A stretch of 38,597 bases of DNA from Pseudomonadota bacterium (GCA_030684355.1 JAUXTN010000138.1:1-38597); one strand, 5' to 3'. Positions 1 through 9,239 are shown, numbered from the stretch's first letter. Translations and numbers: made by a program. The notes: generated from the sequence alone by a model not told the origin.

Positions 1-162
1 ATCGCCTTCCGAGGCGATGCCCGCCCCCTGGTCGCCCCCGGCAGCGCCCCCAGGCACGAGGCCGCCGGGCTTCTGGTGGTCGAGGCTGGGACGAACTGGG
101 TGGAGATCGTGGGCCGGGACATCTACAGAATGAAATCTGCCTTCCCGAAGGCAGCCTTTTAG
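1..162 (+). CDS. C-terminal fragment of an unknown protein (cut by window edge)
   Basis: Frame 1 is open from the first base to a TAG at 160-162 and gives a 53-residue C-terminus ending SAFPKAAF. Its composition is protein-like, with alternating hydrophobic stretches such as GLLVVEAG and WVEIVG that suggest a beta-rich tail. The family is not recognisable from so little. It converges on the leftward AlbA_2 gene. A rho-independent terminator is built into its last codons, which supports this being the true 3' end of a rightward gene. Confidence 0.5.
   Translation: MAFRGDARPLVAPGSAPRHEAAGLLVVEAGTNWVEIVGRDIYRMKSAFPKAAF
137..160 (+). terminator. Intrinsic terminator overlapping the stop codon
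   Basis: A perfect 7-bp stem (CTGCCTT / AAGGCAG) with loop CCCG is followed directly by CCTTTT. This is the textbook rho-independent layout. It lies inside the last codons of the rightward partial gene, and the T-run is part of its final Phe and stop codons. Confidence 0.7.
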
Positions 163-373
163 CAGACGACACACCGTTGGCGCCCGATCGGTCGACAGGC
201 TGGATCATGAGTTGGAAAGCCGTCAGTTGGATTCTGTAGATTGTGTGCCGCCCGTTAGGGACGACGGATCTTGGAAGCTGGATGTCCATCAGGGCTCCGA
301 CATCGACGGTGGTGCCAAGCGTGAACGGCCGGGTAGACACTACAACGCGAGGAACCAGCTCGATGGCAAGTCG

Positions 374-1732
374 TCAATCGCCAAGTCGGAGCAGGTCGGC
401 GTGAAACCGACGCACCGTGTCCGGGTCCACCGGCCAGCCGAACTCGCGCAGCGCTCGCTGAGTCCACTCGACGGCGACTTCTCGCCAACCGGCGGCGAGC
501 GCCTTCGCGTCGAACTCGCCTTGGATCTCGATCCTACGTCTGTTCGAGGTCGGCCACCCAAGTGGAGACCAGCGGATCCGATCCACGATGGCCATCGATG
601 GGTTCAGCGCCCGGCTGATCGGGCGCTCAAGCACGTTGTCGATGGCGAACGCGAGCCAGAGTGAGGGAGCCTCGGCTTCCGCGGCTGCGTTCTTCGCAAA
701 CTGCACGACCGCGAGGATCTCTTCGCACACGTCTACGGGGTCGAGCGGACGTTCTGGTCCCGGTGGCGGAAGTTGCGGAGCGTGCATGAGGTCCACGCGA
801 TTAAGCAACGAAGCGACCATGTGGCCGTCCGGCGACAGCATCCAAAACTCCTGGATGCCCCGGAGGTTCGGTGGCACGACCTCTCCGGGCGGCGGGTACT
901 CGAAGCCCAGCGCACCATCCAAAACCGGGCGAACGAGGCGCGTGATGTACGGTGGTACGGGCCAACCTCGGCAAGGCACCGAGGCGCGGTCGACGAGGTC
1001 GTGCTGGCGCTGGCGCGACAGCTGGGCACCATCGAGGATCAGCCTCCACTCGTACCGGGCCGCTTCGGGATGTACCTGCTGGAGCGAGTCAATGCGTGCG
1101 GGAAGGTCAATGAAGGAGCCGGTGAGGGCATCAGCGCGCCCTTGCGTGAGGCGGCGATCGAGCATGTCCTGCCTCAGCAGTGCGCGGAGCATCGGCTGAA
1201 GCTCGTCTTGCCGAAATCGGGCGAGGATAGGCGCCATGACGCGGTCCCACTGCCGGTACTCCGTCACGGTTTCGGCACGTTCATGCGTGCGAACGATGAC
1301 CTGGCCAGCGGAAGACCACAGCCTACCCCGGCCGTCCTGGACGTCCCGTGTGAGGACGACGGGCATGTACCTGGGATGCACCCCACCCCACGGCGGCGAC
1401 ACCTCGATGACGACGACGGTGCGGTCGCCCTCGACATCGACGCCGTACGCATCGAACTCGGGCACCGGATCCATGCGTTCGCCGAGGAGCTTGTGGAGTG
1501 TGCCGCTCTGCGTGAGCCCCCCGGCCGTCTCGCGCGCGAGACCTGTGAGCAAGCCCCCGTCGGACACGCCCACGAGGAGCACTCCTCCTCCTCCGTTGGC
1601 CATCGCCGCGATCTCGCGGCAGATGTGGTTCTTGTAGGTACCGTCGAGAGGGGCGTCCCCCTTGAACTCGAGGCGCTGGCTCTCGCCGAGCGCAACCATT
1701 TGCTGAACCTGATTGAGGTTCATCCTTGTCAT
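374..1732 (-). CDS. AlbA_2 (Schlafen AlbA-like) domain protein
   Basis: A 452-residue protein. Residues 15-65 carry the AlbA_2 (divergent AAA-4) signature: ESQRLEFKG with E22-F-K24, then the glycine run MANGGGG (45-50) and GVSDGG (55-60). This domain occurs in bacterial putative transcriptional regulators and in Schlafen-related RNases or nucleic-acid-binding proteins, often in defence loci. The remainder (about 150-452) is not recognised. The ATG at 1732 was chosen because GGAG lies six bases upstream; a longer reading to 1813 lacks support. The coding frame stays open and protein-like past the TGA at 374-376 for at least 70 codons, so the gene may be nonsense-truncated. DNA- or RNA-binding is inferred from the domain only. 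Confidence 0.75.
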   Translation of the reverse strand: MTRMNLNQVQQMVALGESQRLEFKGDAPLDGTYKNHICREIAAMANGGGGVLLVGVSDGGLLTGLARETAGGLTQSGTLHKLLGERMDPVPEFDAYGVDVEGDRTVVVIEVSPPWGGVHPRYMPVVLTRDVQDGRGRLWSSAGQVIVRTHERAETVTEYRQWDRVMAPILARFRQDELQPMLRALLRQDMLDRRLTQGRADALTGSFIDLPARIDSLQQVHPEAARYEWRLILDGAQLSRQRQHDLVDRASVPCRGWPVPPYITRLVRPVLDGALGFEYPPPGEVVPPNLRGIQEFWMLSPDGHMVASLLNRVDLMHAPQLPPPGPERPLDPVDVCEEILAVVQFAKNAAAEAEAPSLWLAFAIDNVLERPISRALNPSMAIVDRIRWSPLGWPTSNRRRIEIQGEFDAKALAAGWREVAVEWTQRALREFGWPVDPDTVRRFHADLLRLGD

Positions 1733-1920
1733 GTGGTGCTCCGTGGCGCCATCGAGGCTGGGCCTGGAAGGCCGCGCCGAGAGGGCGTCTTGGTGCCCGG
1801 CAGGGGCACACACCGAGAATTAGCCGATAGAGCACGGGACGTCCACGCCGTTGGTCTTGAGCGAGTCCAGTCCGTGACAGCTTAACCAAGCCACTCCAGA
1901 AGGAGCTCGGGAGGCATCCT

Positions 1921-2356
1921 CTAGTGTTTGGCACCGAGCTCTCCGCGGCGCTCTACCACATCCCGGCCGCGCAGCCGGTCGAGGATCGAACGGTAGCGCG
2001 TGACCTGCTCGAGTAGCGTCTCCAGAGCCGCATCGGGTCCGCGATCGCCGTGCCTGCTCCGGCGAGGAGCTGGATGGCGCCCAGCAGCGTTCCGACCTCG
2101 TGCGCCACCCTCGCCGCGAGAGTCCAGAAGGCGGGGAGGCGATCGGTGACCTCATATCACGCTTCCGTTCCAGCTCGCGACCCCGGGCGGTCCTCTCGCG
2201 CACCGCCGCCCTGCGGCGGGTGACCACCCGGGTGAGGGCGGCCGCCGGGAAGTCGAACGTGACAATGTGTCCGACGACGTGGGCCGTGCTCTCATCATCC
2301 GCAGGCAGGCCAACGACTTTGACCGGATGCAACACCACGAGCGCCTGGAGCGGCAT
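1921..2356 (-). pseudogene. Frameshifted remnant of a HisKA-like (histidine kinase dimerisation) protein
   Basis: Three minus-strand frames each hold a protein-like piece that joins end to end. The first (2356 to about 2155) begins MPLQALVVLHPVKVVGLP and ends RELERKRD. The second (about 2153-2035) reads FWTLAARVAHEVGTLLGAI, which resembles a HisKA H-box helix with the phospho-acceptor-like His in AHEVG. The third (about 2034-1921) reads DAALETLLEQVTRYRSILDRL and ends at TAG (1921-1923). Two frameshifts are therefore needed, near 2155 and 2035. Restored, the product would be about 145 residues, short for a kinase and without a visible ATPase domain. It may be a decayed gene or carry two sequencing errors. 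The HisKA assignment rests on one helix and is tentative. Confidence 0.5.
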
Positions 2357-2401
2357 CGTAAACCCGGCGTTAGCCCAGGCCTGGTGCCCCCCGCCGCGGC
2401 G

Positions 2402-3259
2402 TCAGGGCGGCCAGTCTTCCTCGCCGACGACGGCGATCAGGCGAGCTGTTCCGTTCTTGGACCCGTCCGGCAGGTTCTTCGGGAACTCCAGAACCACGTC
2501 CGTGGCCGAGGTCTTGTAGATCGGCACGTCAACGGAAATGCCGTCGAGCAGCAGCCGCATCGCGACGGGACGGGCGCCGTAGGCATCGCAGGAGAACGCG
2601 AAGGCGAGGTCAGCGTTCGCGAGCCTCTGGCGAAGGGTGACGGCATCGACGTGCCAGGCCATGCACGATGCTGCGGCGACTATGGACGTGCAACCTACGT
2701 TCAGGTAACGCCCGCCCGGATAGGGACGGATAGGCGAGGCGGGGAGGCCGCTGGTTGTGACCCCGACGTAGGTCCGTTGAGACGCGCTCTCGTAGGCGAC
2801 ATCGACCTGGTAGGTCGTCGTTTCGAGAGAAGGGCATAAAGCCCGCCGGTAGAGACTCACCTTTTCTGCAAAGTCGGGTCCGGCCTTGATGGCTGCCGCC
2901 GCATGCTCGTAGTCCATGCCCGACACGCGCACGGAGGGCGCGGGCAGCTGTGCACCCGCGTCCGGGGCGGGCCCGGCAACGTCGGCGCTCGTACTCGCCG
3001 CGACCGACGGCTTGACCCACGCCAGTCCCGCGGCGTCCGCGATCTTGCCGACCACGTCGCTGGTCATGCCCTTCGAGCGAAGGCAGGAGAGATCCTCGGT
3101 GGAAGGGCGAGGGCTTGAGGCACGCACGGTTTCGTACACGATGGAGAGCGGCGTGCCCGCCTCGATCAGCAGTGCGACGTCGTCACACGACAGCGCGAGC
3201 GCGTGGCCGGGAAAGCTGGCGGCGAACAGCGACGCAGAGACTATTGACCGTCTAAACAT
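2402..3259 (-). CDS. Secreted/periplasmic hypothetical protein with signal peptide
   Basis: A 285-residue protein. The ATG at 3259 gives a classic Sec signal: MFRR, then the hydrophobic SIVSASLFAASFPGHALA, with likely cleavage near residue 21-23 just before a Cys. The segment after it (SCDDVALLIEAG...) is a short helical repeat of the kind that recurs around residue 60 (SSDVVGKIADAAG-like), followed by an Ala/Pro linker and a Cys-containing C-terminal domain. No enzyme family was recognised. An upstream in-frame start at 3394 would bury the signal peptide and overlap the neighbouring gene, so it was rejected. It lies eight bases after the nuclease gene at 3268-4242 and is probably co-transcribed with it. 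Confidence 0.7.
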   Translation of the reverse strand: MFRRSIVSASLFAASFPGHALALSCDDVALLIEAGTPLSIVYETVRASSPRPSTEDLSCLRSKGMTSDVVGKIADAAGLAWVKPSVAASTSADVAGPAPDAGAQLPAPSVRVSGMDYEHAAAAIKAGPDFAEKVSLYRRALCPSLETTTYQVDVAYESASQRTYVGVTTSGLPASPIRPYPGGRYLNVGCTSIVAAASCMAWHVDAVTLRQRLANADLAFAFSCDAYGARPVAMRLLLDGISVDVPIYKTSATDVVLEFPKNLPDGSKNGTARLIAVVGEEDWPP

Positions 3260-3267
3260 GCCTTCTG

Positions 3268-4242
3268 CTACCAGCCGTAGCGCGCGTGAATTCCCGAAGC
3301 CCAGGCCGGGTCCGGCGCGTGCATCCGCAAGATCGGCACGAGCGCCTCGACGTCGACTCCGCGGAAACGCTCGGGCTCGACGAGGGATGCCCACACGGTA
3401 TGAACCGTCGACCCGCGACCCGAGAGCGCAGGAGCAGTGATGCGTCGCGTGAGCTGGACGTTGGCGCGGGGCGCTACGTGAAGGACGGACACGATGTCGG
3501 CATCCATCTCACGCTCACGCTCCATCGCGGAGGCGAGGAGCTGAAGGCGGAGGAGCTGATCGAACGGATCGAACATCAGCGCCGAGACGTCGAGGTCGCC
3601 GAGTCGCAGCTGTGACCCCTGCACGTGGGGGCCGTAGATGGCGGCCCGGTCGGTTCCACTGTCGGTGAAGCGCATGTCGGCACCTTTCGGGTAGCGCTCC
3701 GTGTACTTCCACTCGCCGAGCACGACCTCAATGCGGCCGTCTTCGCGGCGGAACCGTATCGCGAAATCGGCACTTGTAAAGCCTTTACCCCTGGTACGGG
3801 CGCCATCCTTCACTACCCGTCCGAGCCGTGTCTCGCCCATGTAGTTCCGGGTGCCGATCCACTCGAAGGCGACGTAGCGCCCACCGTCGAGGGTGAACGG
3901 GAGCACCTCATCGACGGGCCAGCCCAACGAGCGTAGGGCGCCAGCAAGCGCCGTTGGGGCGGCACCAAAGATGAACCAAGTATTGACCGCCGCTGATTGA
4001 CTACAGCACAGATGGTTGCTGGGGCGGCCATGAGCGCCATCATGCCAGCGGATCTTCCGGTCAACGAAGTAGGCGAGCGCATCCTCGCGGACTTGAGGAA
4101 GGAGGTTCTCGGCCTCGCAGCCCTCTCCAAGGCAGAACTCTCGGGGCTTCTTCTTGTAGGTCCCCGGGCGGCAGGCCTCGTCCCGGAAGATGCCCGGCTT
4201 GATTCGCTCGTAGCGCTTCTTCTCGTCCTCACGGTAGCCCAT
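3268..4242 (-). CDS. PD-(D/E)XK nuclease, PGN_0703-like putative restriction endonuclease
   Basis: A 324-residue protein. The segment TSADFAIRF (D159) followed by VVLGEWKYTE (E177, K179) is the D-(x)n-E-x-K active site, and EWKYTE is characteristic of the PGN_0703-type putative restriction endonucleases. Upstream, HLCCSQSAAVNTWFIFG (78-93) matches the family's conserved SSQ-x3-N-type helix before the core. The N-terminus is Lys/Glu-rich with four Cys (C24, C37, C42 and others) that could bind metal. It probably cuts DNA, but the target is unknown and no partner methylase lies directly beside it. It reads left, away from the methyltransferase operon, with the secreted protein gene just downstream. 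Family assignment is by motif only. Confidence 0.65.
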   Translation of the reverse strand: MGYREDEKKRYERIKPGIFRDEACRPGTYKKKPREFCLGEGCEAENLLPQVREDALAYFVDRKIRWHDGAHGRPSNHLCCSQSAAVNTWFIFGAAPTALAGALRSLGWPVDEVLPFTLDGGRYVAFEWIGTRNYMGETRLGRVVKDGARTRGKGFTSADFAIRFRREDGRIEVVLGEWKYTERYPKGADMRFTDSGTDRAAIYGPHVQGSQLRLGDLDVSALMFDPFDQLLRLQLLASAMEREREMDADIVSVLHVAPRANVQLTRRITAPALSGRGSTVHTVWASLVEPERFRGVDVEALVPILRMHAPDPAWASGIHARYGW

Positions 4243-4335
4243 CCGCGCATGGTACCCCTCGGCTCCTGCCGCGGTCGAGCCTTACCTGGGTGCAGCGCAA
4301 GAGGTGTCCTGACCGCAGCGACGTAAAATGCCAGT

Positions 4336-4443
4336 ATGAGCGAAGACCCCGAACGTCCCAACCACGGCGAGTTCACCATGCACAACCCGCAGGAAAGCGT
4401 GATGCTCGTTCAGCTAGTGGAGCCGTGGGTCGGCGACGAGTAG
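4336..4443 (+). CDS. Possible 35-residue leaderless peptide or gene remnant
   Basis: The ATG at 4336 opens 35 codons beginning MSEDPERPNHGEFTMHNPQ and ending WVGDE before TAG. The composition is acidic and unlike the random Arg/Pro/Gly shadow frames nearby. TAAAAT (4324-4329) sits seven bases upstream of the ATG, the right distance for a leaderless transcript, but no good -35 box and no Shine-Dalgarno is visible. It could also be the truncated start of a lost gene. No family was recognised. Confidence 0.25.
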   Translation: MSEDPERPNHGEFTMHNPQESVMLVQLVEPWVGDE

Positions 4444-4662
4444 ACGAGCCTGCGGTCGAAGCGCTCGTGGGTGCCGTGTCCACGAGCGCGCCACCTCGCT
4501 CCCCGGAGGGCGCGCGAGTGCCTGCGGACCTGAGGCCTTCGCTCGCGGCCCAACGGTGCCCACATAGGCCCAACTGGGGCGCGAGCCTGCCGACCGGCAC
4601 GGGCGCGGACTTCTTCACGTACAGGCTCTTTCCCGGCTGACGCGGAGGCGCTCGCAGCTCGG

Positions 4663-4687
4663 CTCGAAACCAGAGCCCGGTTTCGAG
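4663..4687. repeat. Perfect 9-bp inverted repeat (hairpin or operator)
   Basis: CTCGAAACC and GGTTTCGAG form a perfect 9-bp stem around the 7-base loop AGAGCCC. No T-run follows on either side, so it is not a standard terminator. It lies about 200 bp upstream of the methyltransferase start and could be a regulator-binding site or an RNA leader element. Confidence 0.5.
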
Positions 4688-4889
4688 ATCGGGGCGAGGC
4701 GTTGCCGCCAAGCTCCCTTATGTGTTGCGCTGGCCGGGCACCCTGCGCGTCGGAGGACGCGCCGGACCCGCGAAAACCGGCACGGCGGCTGGCAACGCGA
4801 GCCCTGCCGCGCCGTGGGCCGACCCTGAAGCCCACGGCGGGGTGCGTCCTCCGTCGTCATCCGCCCATCCGGCGGGGTACATCGCCCGG

Positions 4890-7800
4890 ATGGACGTACA
4901 GCAATTCATCACGCTCTGGTCAGCCTCGGGGGCCTCCGAGCGGGCCAACAAGGACAGCTTTCTGAAAGACCTTTGCGACGTGCTCGGGGTGCCCCATCCC
5001 GCGCCATGCACGGGCCACCGGGAACGCGACCTCTACGTCTTCGAAGCCGACTCGGTCGTGTCCCATGAGGGTGGGGCCGTGAGCATCGGGAAGATGGACC
5101 TGTACAAGGCCGGCTGTTTCGTCCTTGAGGCGAAGCAGGGGAGCAACGCGGGCGCGGCGAAGGTCGGAACGGCGAAGCGCAACACCCCCACCTGGGCTCT
5201 TGCGATGCAGGACGCCTACGGGCAAGCGTTCAACTACGCGCGCACCCTCGCGAAGCCGCCCCCGTTCCTCGTAGTCGCCGACATCGGCTACTGCTTCGAC
5301 CTCTACGCCTGCTTCGACGAGACGCGCATCTACCGCCCCTTCCCGGACGGGCAGTCCTCCCGTCTCTTCCTCGCCGATCTTCCTCGCCACCGCGAGACGC
5401 TTCGCGCGGTGTGGACGGACCCGTACAACCTCGATCCAGCGCGGCAGAAGGCGCGGGTCACGCGCAAGATCGCCGGCCACATCGCCGAGCTCGCTTCGGC
5501 TTTGGAAGACGCCGGGCACCGATCCGAGGTCGTGGCCAAGTTTCTGATGCGCGCCTTGTTCACCATGTTCGCCGAGGACGTGGGACTACTGCCAGAGGGA
5601 CTGTTCACGCGAGCGCTGGAGGACCGGTGGTGCAAGGAGCCATCCGCCTTCCCGAGCGAAGTGGAGGCGCTCTGGGCGACGATGAACACAGGCGGAAGCT
5701 TGTTCTTGGCTGGGCGGATCCTGCGGTTCAACGGTGGCCTGTTCGCCGACCCCAAGGCGCTCGCGCTGGACGCGGGCCAGCTTCGGACGCTCCATGCGGC
5801 GGCCAAGTGCTCGTGGGCCGACGTCGAGCCGGCGATCTTCGGCACTCTGCTCGAACGCGCGCTCGATGAGCGCGAGCGGCACGCCCTGGGCGCCCACTAC
5901 ACCCCACGAGCCTACGTGGAGCGCCTTGTGCGCCCGACCATCGAGGAGCCGCTGCGCCGCGAGTGGGACGACGTCCGCGTCGAGGCACGGCTGTTGGCGG
6001 GCACGGGCAAGCTGGACGACGCTCGAGAGGCTGTCGGCCGATTCCACCGTCAACTCTGCACTCTGAAGGTGCTCGACCCCGCCTGCGGCACCGGGAACTT
6101 CCTGTACGTTGCGCTGGACACCTTCAAGCGCGTCGAGAGCGAGGTTCTCGCCCTCCTGAGCGAACTCGGCGACACCCAGGCGCTCCTCGGCCCGCGCGTG
6201 TCGCCGGCGCAGTTCCTCGGGATCGAGGTCAAGGCCTGGGCACGGGAGATCGCCGAGTTGGTCCTCTGGATCGGCCACCTGTCGTGGAACGCGCGCATCT
6301 ACGGGAAGGCGGCAGCACGTGAGCCCGTGCTCCAGGACCACGGCAACATCAAGTGCCACGACGCCATCCTCGTGTGGGACACGGTGGAGCCGGTGCTCGA
6401 CGACGCGGGGGCGCAGGTGACGAGGTGGGATGGGGTGAGCAAGCGCCCCCACGCCGTGACCGGCAAGCTCGTCCCCGACGAGACCAAGCAGGTCCCGGTG
6501 GTTCGCTACGTGAACCCGCGGATCCCCGCGTGGCCGCCTGCCGACTTCGTCGTCGGCAACCCGCCGTACATCGGCGCCGGGCTGATGCGGACCGACCTCG
6601 GGGACGGGTACGTCGAGGCGCTCCGCGCCGTCCACACCGAGGTTCCGGACTCCGCCGACCTCGTCATGTACTTCTGGGACCGGGCGGCGCGGCTCGTGAA
6701 GTCGCGTGCCCTCGTGCGGTTCGGCTTCATCACCACCAAGGCCATCACGCAGTCGTTCAACCGCCGGGTGCTCGAAGCCCACATGGGCGGCGACGACGGA
6801 GTGTCCATCGTCTACGCCATCCCGAACCATCCGTGGCCCGGTGACGCGGACAGTGCCGCGGTCCGGGTGGCCATGACGGTGGCCGAGCGCGGCGCCCTGG
6901 AGGGCACCCTCGACACCGTGATGACCGAGCGCGAGGTCGCCGGCTCCGCCCCCGAGGTCACGCTCTCCTCACGCCGAGGCGTGCTCCACGCCGACCTGAA
7001 GATCGGACCGAACCTCACCGTGGCCAGGCGCCTGCGCGCGAACCAAGGGCTATCCAGCCCCGGTGTGAAGCTCCACGGCGCCGGGTTCATCGTCACCCCC
7101 GAGCAGGCGAAGCAGCTTGGACTCGGCCGTGTTCCCGGCTTGGAACGGCACATTCTCGACTACCGAAACGGGAAGGACCTCGCGCAGCGAGGCCGTGGTG
7201 TGATGGTCATCGACCTGCACGGGCTGGGGGTCGACGAGGTGCGTACTCGGTTCCCCGAGGTCTACCAGTGGGTCTTGGAGAGGGTGAAGCCGGAGCGCGA
7301 TCAGAACAACGAGGCGTATCGGCGGGAGAATTGGTGGCTGTTCGGACGGAAGAACACCGACCTCAGGGCGTCGATCGCGGGTCTCCCGCGGTACATCACC
7401 ACCGTCGAGACGGCGAAGCACCGCTGGTTCACGTTCCTCGACGCGTCGATCCGGCCCGACAACAAGCTCATCAACTTCGGCCTGTCTGACGCCTACTTTC
7501 TGGGCGTGCTGTCGAGCCGGGTGCATGTGACCTGGGCGCTCGCCACGGGCGGACGACTCGGCGTGGGGGACGATCCCGTCTACGCCAAGACCACGTGCTT
7601 CGACTGCTTCCCGTTCCCCGAGCCGGTCCCGGCCGTGCGGGAGCGTATTCGCGTCGTCGCGGAGCGACTCGACGCGCACCGGAAGGCCCGGCAGGAGCTC
7701 CACCCCGACCTCACCATCACGGCGCTCTACAACGTGCTGGAGAAGCTCCGCGCCGGTGAGGACCTTTCGGACAAGGAGCATGGGGTCCACGACCGCGGGC

Positions 7801-8282
7801 TCGTCGCGATCCTCCGAGAGCTCCACGACGAGCTCGATGCCGCCGTGCTCGACGCCTACGGCTGGGAGCAAAATGTCGACGACGACGCGATCCTTTGGGA
7901 GCTCGTCGCCCTGAACGCCGCGCGTCACGCCGAAGAACGCCGGAACGTGGTGCGCTGGCTACGTCCCGAGTTCCAGCACCCCAGCGCCGTCGCCTCGACG
8001 GAGACCCTCGCGCTCCCGGGCATGGCAGCGCCGGTCACGGTGGAGGAGGACGTCGCGCTCGCGAAGTGGCCCACCACCTTGTCCGACCGGGTGACGGCAG
8101 TTCGGGAGGCACTCGACCGCACCGGCGAGGCCCTGGGCGTCGAGCAGGTCGCTCGCCGCTTCAAGGGCGCTCGGCGCGCCGACGTGGAGGCGATCCTCGA
8201 CAGCCTGTCGGCTCTCGGCATCGCGGTGGCGCTGGATGCCGGCAAGGGCAGGCGGTGGGTGCGGGTGCGCGCGGCGGCGTAG
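4890..8282 (+). CDS. MmeI/DrmMI-like fused nuclease and N6-adenine DNA methyltransferase
   Basis: A 1130-residue class I SAM-dependent DNA methyltransferase. The N-terminal domain has a D-x(9)-E-x-K site (D70, E80, K82 in FVLEAKQ) as in MmeI-type Type IIL enzymes. Motif I is DPACGTGNF (396-404) and the catalytic motif IV is NPPY (557-560), typical of gamma-class adenine methylases. The C-terminal half (about 690-980) resembles the target-recognition region, with the CFDCFPFPEP segment usual in this family. The predicted role is sequence-specific adenine methylation to mark self, with possible cleavage by the same chain. The ATG at 4890 follows GGCGGGG, and the longer frame from 4722 is low complexity. 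It heads a four-gene rightward operon. A DISARM-type DrmMI is the closest known context, but the DISARM helicase and DUF1998 partners are absent. Confidence 0.85.
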   Translation: MDVQQFITLWSASGASERANKDSFLKDLCDVLGVPHPAPCTGHRERDLYVFEADSVVSHEGGAVSIGKMDLYKAGCFVLEAKQGSNAGAAKVGTAKRNTPTWALAMQDAYGQAFNYARTLAKPPPFLVVADIGYCFDLYACFDETRIYRPFPDGQSSRLFLADLPRHRETLRAVWTDPYNLDPARQKARVTRKIAGHIAELASALEDAGHRSEVVAKFLMRALFTMFAEDVGLLPEGLFTRALEDRWCKEPSAFPSEVEALWATMNTGGSLFLAGRILRFNGGLFADPKALALDAGQLRTLHAAAKCSWADVEPAIFGTLLERALDERERHALGAHYTPRAYVERLVRPTIEEPLRREWDDVRVEARLLAGTGKLDDAREAVGRFHRQLCTLKVLDPACGTGNFLYVALDTFKRVESEVLALLSELGDTQALLGPRVSPAQFLGIEVKAWAREIAELVLWIGHLSWNARIYGKAAAREPVLQDHGNIKCHDAILVWDTVEPVLDDAGAQVTRWDGVSKRPHAVTGKLVPDETKQVPVVRYVNPRIPAWPPADFVVGNPPYIGAGLMRTDLGDGYVEALRAVHTEVPDSADLVMYFWDRAARLVKSRALVRFGFITTKAITQSFNRRVLEAHMGGDDGVSIVYAIPNHPWPGDADSAAVRVAMTVAERGALEGTLDTVMTEREVAGSAPEVTLSSRRGVLHADLKIGPNLTVARRLRANQGLSSPGVKLHGAGFIVTPEQAKQLGLGRVPGLERHILDYRNGKDLAQRGRGVMVIDLHGLGVDEVRTRFPEVYQWVLERVKPERDQNNEAYRRENWWLFGRKNTDLRASIAGLPRYITTVETAKHRWFTFLDASIRPDNKLINFGLSDAYFLGVLSSRVHVTWALATGGRLGVGDDPVYAKTTCFDCFPFPEPVPAVRERIRVVAERLDAHRKARQELHPDLTITALYNVLEKLRAGEDLSDKEHGVHDRGLVAILRELHDELDAAVLDAYGWEQNVDDDAILWELVALNAARHAEERRNVVRWLRPEFQHPSAVASTETLALPGMAAPVTVEEDVALAKWPTTLSDRVTAVREALDRTGEALGVEQVARRFKGARRADVEAILDSLSALGIAVALDAGKGRRWVRVRAAA

Positions 8283-8297
8283 GAAGGAGACGAACTC

Positions 8298-9239
8298 GTG
8301 GGCCAACATCAGCAGCTTCGGGTCGGCACCCATGCGGAGTACCAGTTCCAGTCCGTCATAAGTCGCTACTGCCAAGTGGTCCCGGTGCCACGCCAGGAGG
8401 ACTTCGGCGAGGACTTCGTCTGCGCGACGCTGATGAGCACGGACGAGATGGTGCTCCAGGGCATCCGCTTCCGTGTACAGGTCAAGAGCAGCTTGGCGGC
8501 CCTGACCCGGCCGATCGGCGGGTGGCGCGGGGGCCGGTGCGATGTCGATCGGGTTCGATGGCTGCTGGGACGGGACCAGTTCTCCGTGGCGCCCGATCCA
8601 CTACTGCTTGCCGTGTCGGACCCGAAGGCGGGAACGGTCGACCTGTACCTACCCCAGCACATCTGGGAAGCGCGGGCAGACGCCGGTACTCCGACGGAGC
8701 TCGTCTACAGTTCGGCAAGCCCCCCCGCCCTCGGTCGGGGCCGACGCGGCCCGTATCGGAACTTCACCACCAAGAAGAAGATCCCTGTGGCCACGATGCG
8801 CCGCCTCCCGCCCGACTCGGGAGACGGGCGGAAATGGACCATCCCCCTCGGTCCGCCCATCATCTCGCTGCCTCAGGGCGAGACGGCGCTAACCTCTGAG
8901 GTCCCGTCGTGGTTCCACCGGGTCATGCGAGAATGGGCCAAGGTGGAGCAGCTCAACCGCGCCATGGCGAACCTGAACATCCCGCTCGCCTGGCACTACG
9001 ACGCCTGGAATACGAACGAGGCCCCTTCGGAGGACGATCTCCTGATCCGAGCATTCTGGTCCACCGCCCCCGATCAGAACCTCCAGCAGACCGAGGATCT
9101 GGCGCACTCGCTCCTCGCCTGCCTCGTCGGGAACTATGAGGCGCAGGACCTTCGCGGGCTGGCTCGGCGCGTCCGAGGAGCACGGGACCTGCTCCACGAC
9201 CGCGTCATGGCGGCTCATCCCGCGCGGGTGCGCGGATGA
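8298..9239 (+). CDS. DUF4365 domain protein (PD-(D/E)XK nuclease-like)
   Basis: A 313-residue protein starting at GTG, with AGGAAGGAG about eight bases upstream and 15 bases after the methyltransferase stop. The N-terminal 65 residues fit DUF4365: E14 in a helix, GEDF with D39, then a strand ending in QVKSS (Q61-V-K63). This E-D-QxK arrangement is a variant restriction-endonuclease active site. The C-terminal region (about 190-313) is helical and unassigned. DUF4365 proteins are common in defence islands, but a specific reaction is not established. It probably acts with the methyltransferase as a nuclease or DNA-recognition partner; this is inference from coupling and fold. Confidence 0.7.
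   Translation: MGQHQQLRVGTHAEYQFQSVISRYCQVVPVPRQEDFGEDFVCATLMSTDEMVLQGIRFRVQVKSSLAALTRPIGGWRGGRCDVDRVRWLLGRDQFSVAPDPLLLAVSDPKAGTVDLYLPQHIWEARADAGTPTELVYSSASPPALGRGRRGPYRNFTTKKKIPVATMRRLPPDSGDGRKWTIPLGPPIISLPQGETALTSEVPSWFHRVMREWAKVEQLNRAMANLNIPLAWHYDAWNTNEAPSEDDLLIRAFWSTAPDQNLQQTEDLAHSLLACLVGNYEAQDLRGLARRVRGARDLLHDRVMAAHPARVRG

Larger units (their letters stand above)
4243..4889. other. Gene-poor divergent region between nuclease and methyltransferase operons
   Basis: About 650 bp separate two divergent operons, so it should contain both promoters. No clear -35/-10 pair was found. It contains one very short ORF (4336-4443), a perfect hairpin (4663-4687), and no long reading frame with protein-like composition on either strand. 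In-frame codons upstream of the methyltransferase ATG (4722-4889) encode Gly/Pro/Arg-rich sequence unlike the folded protein and are treated as non-coding. Confidence 0.5.
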
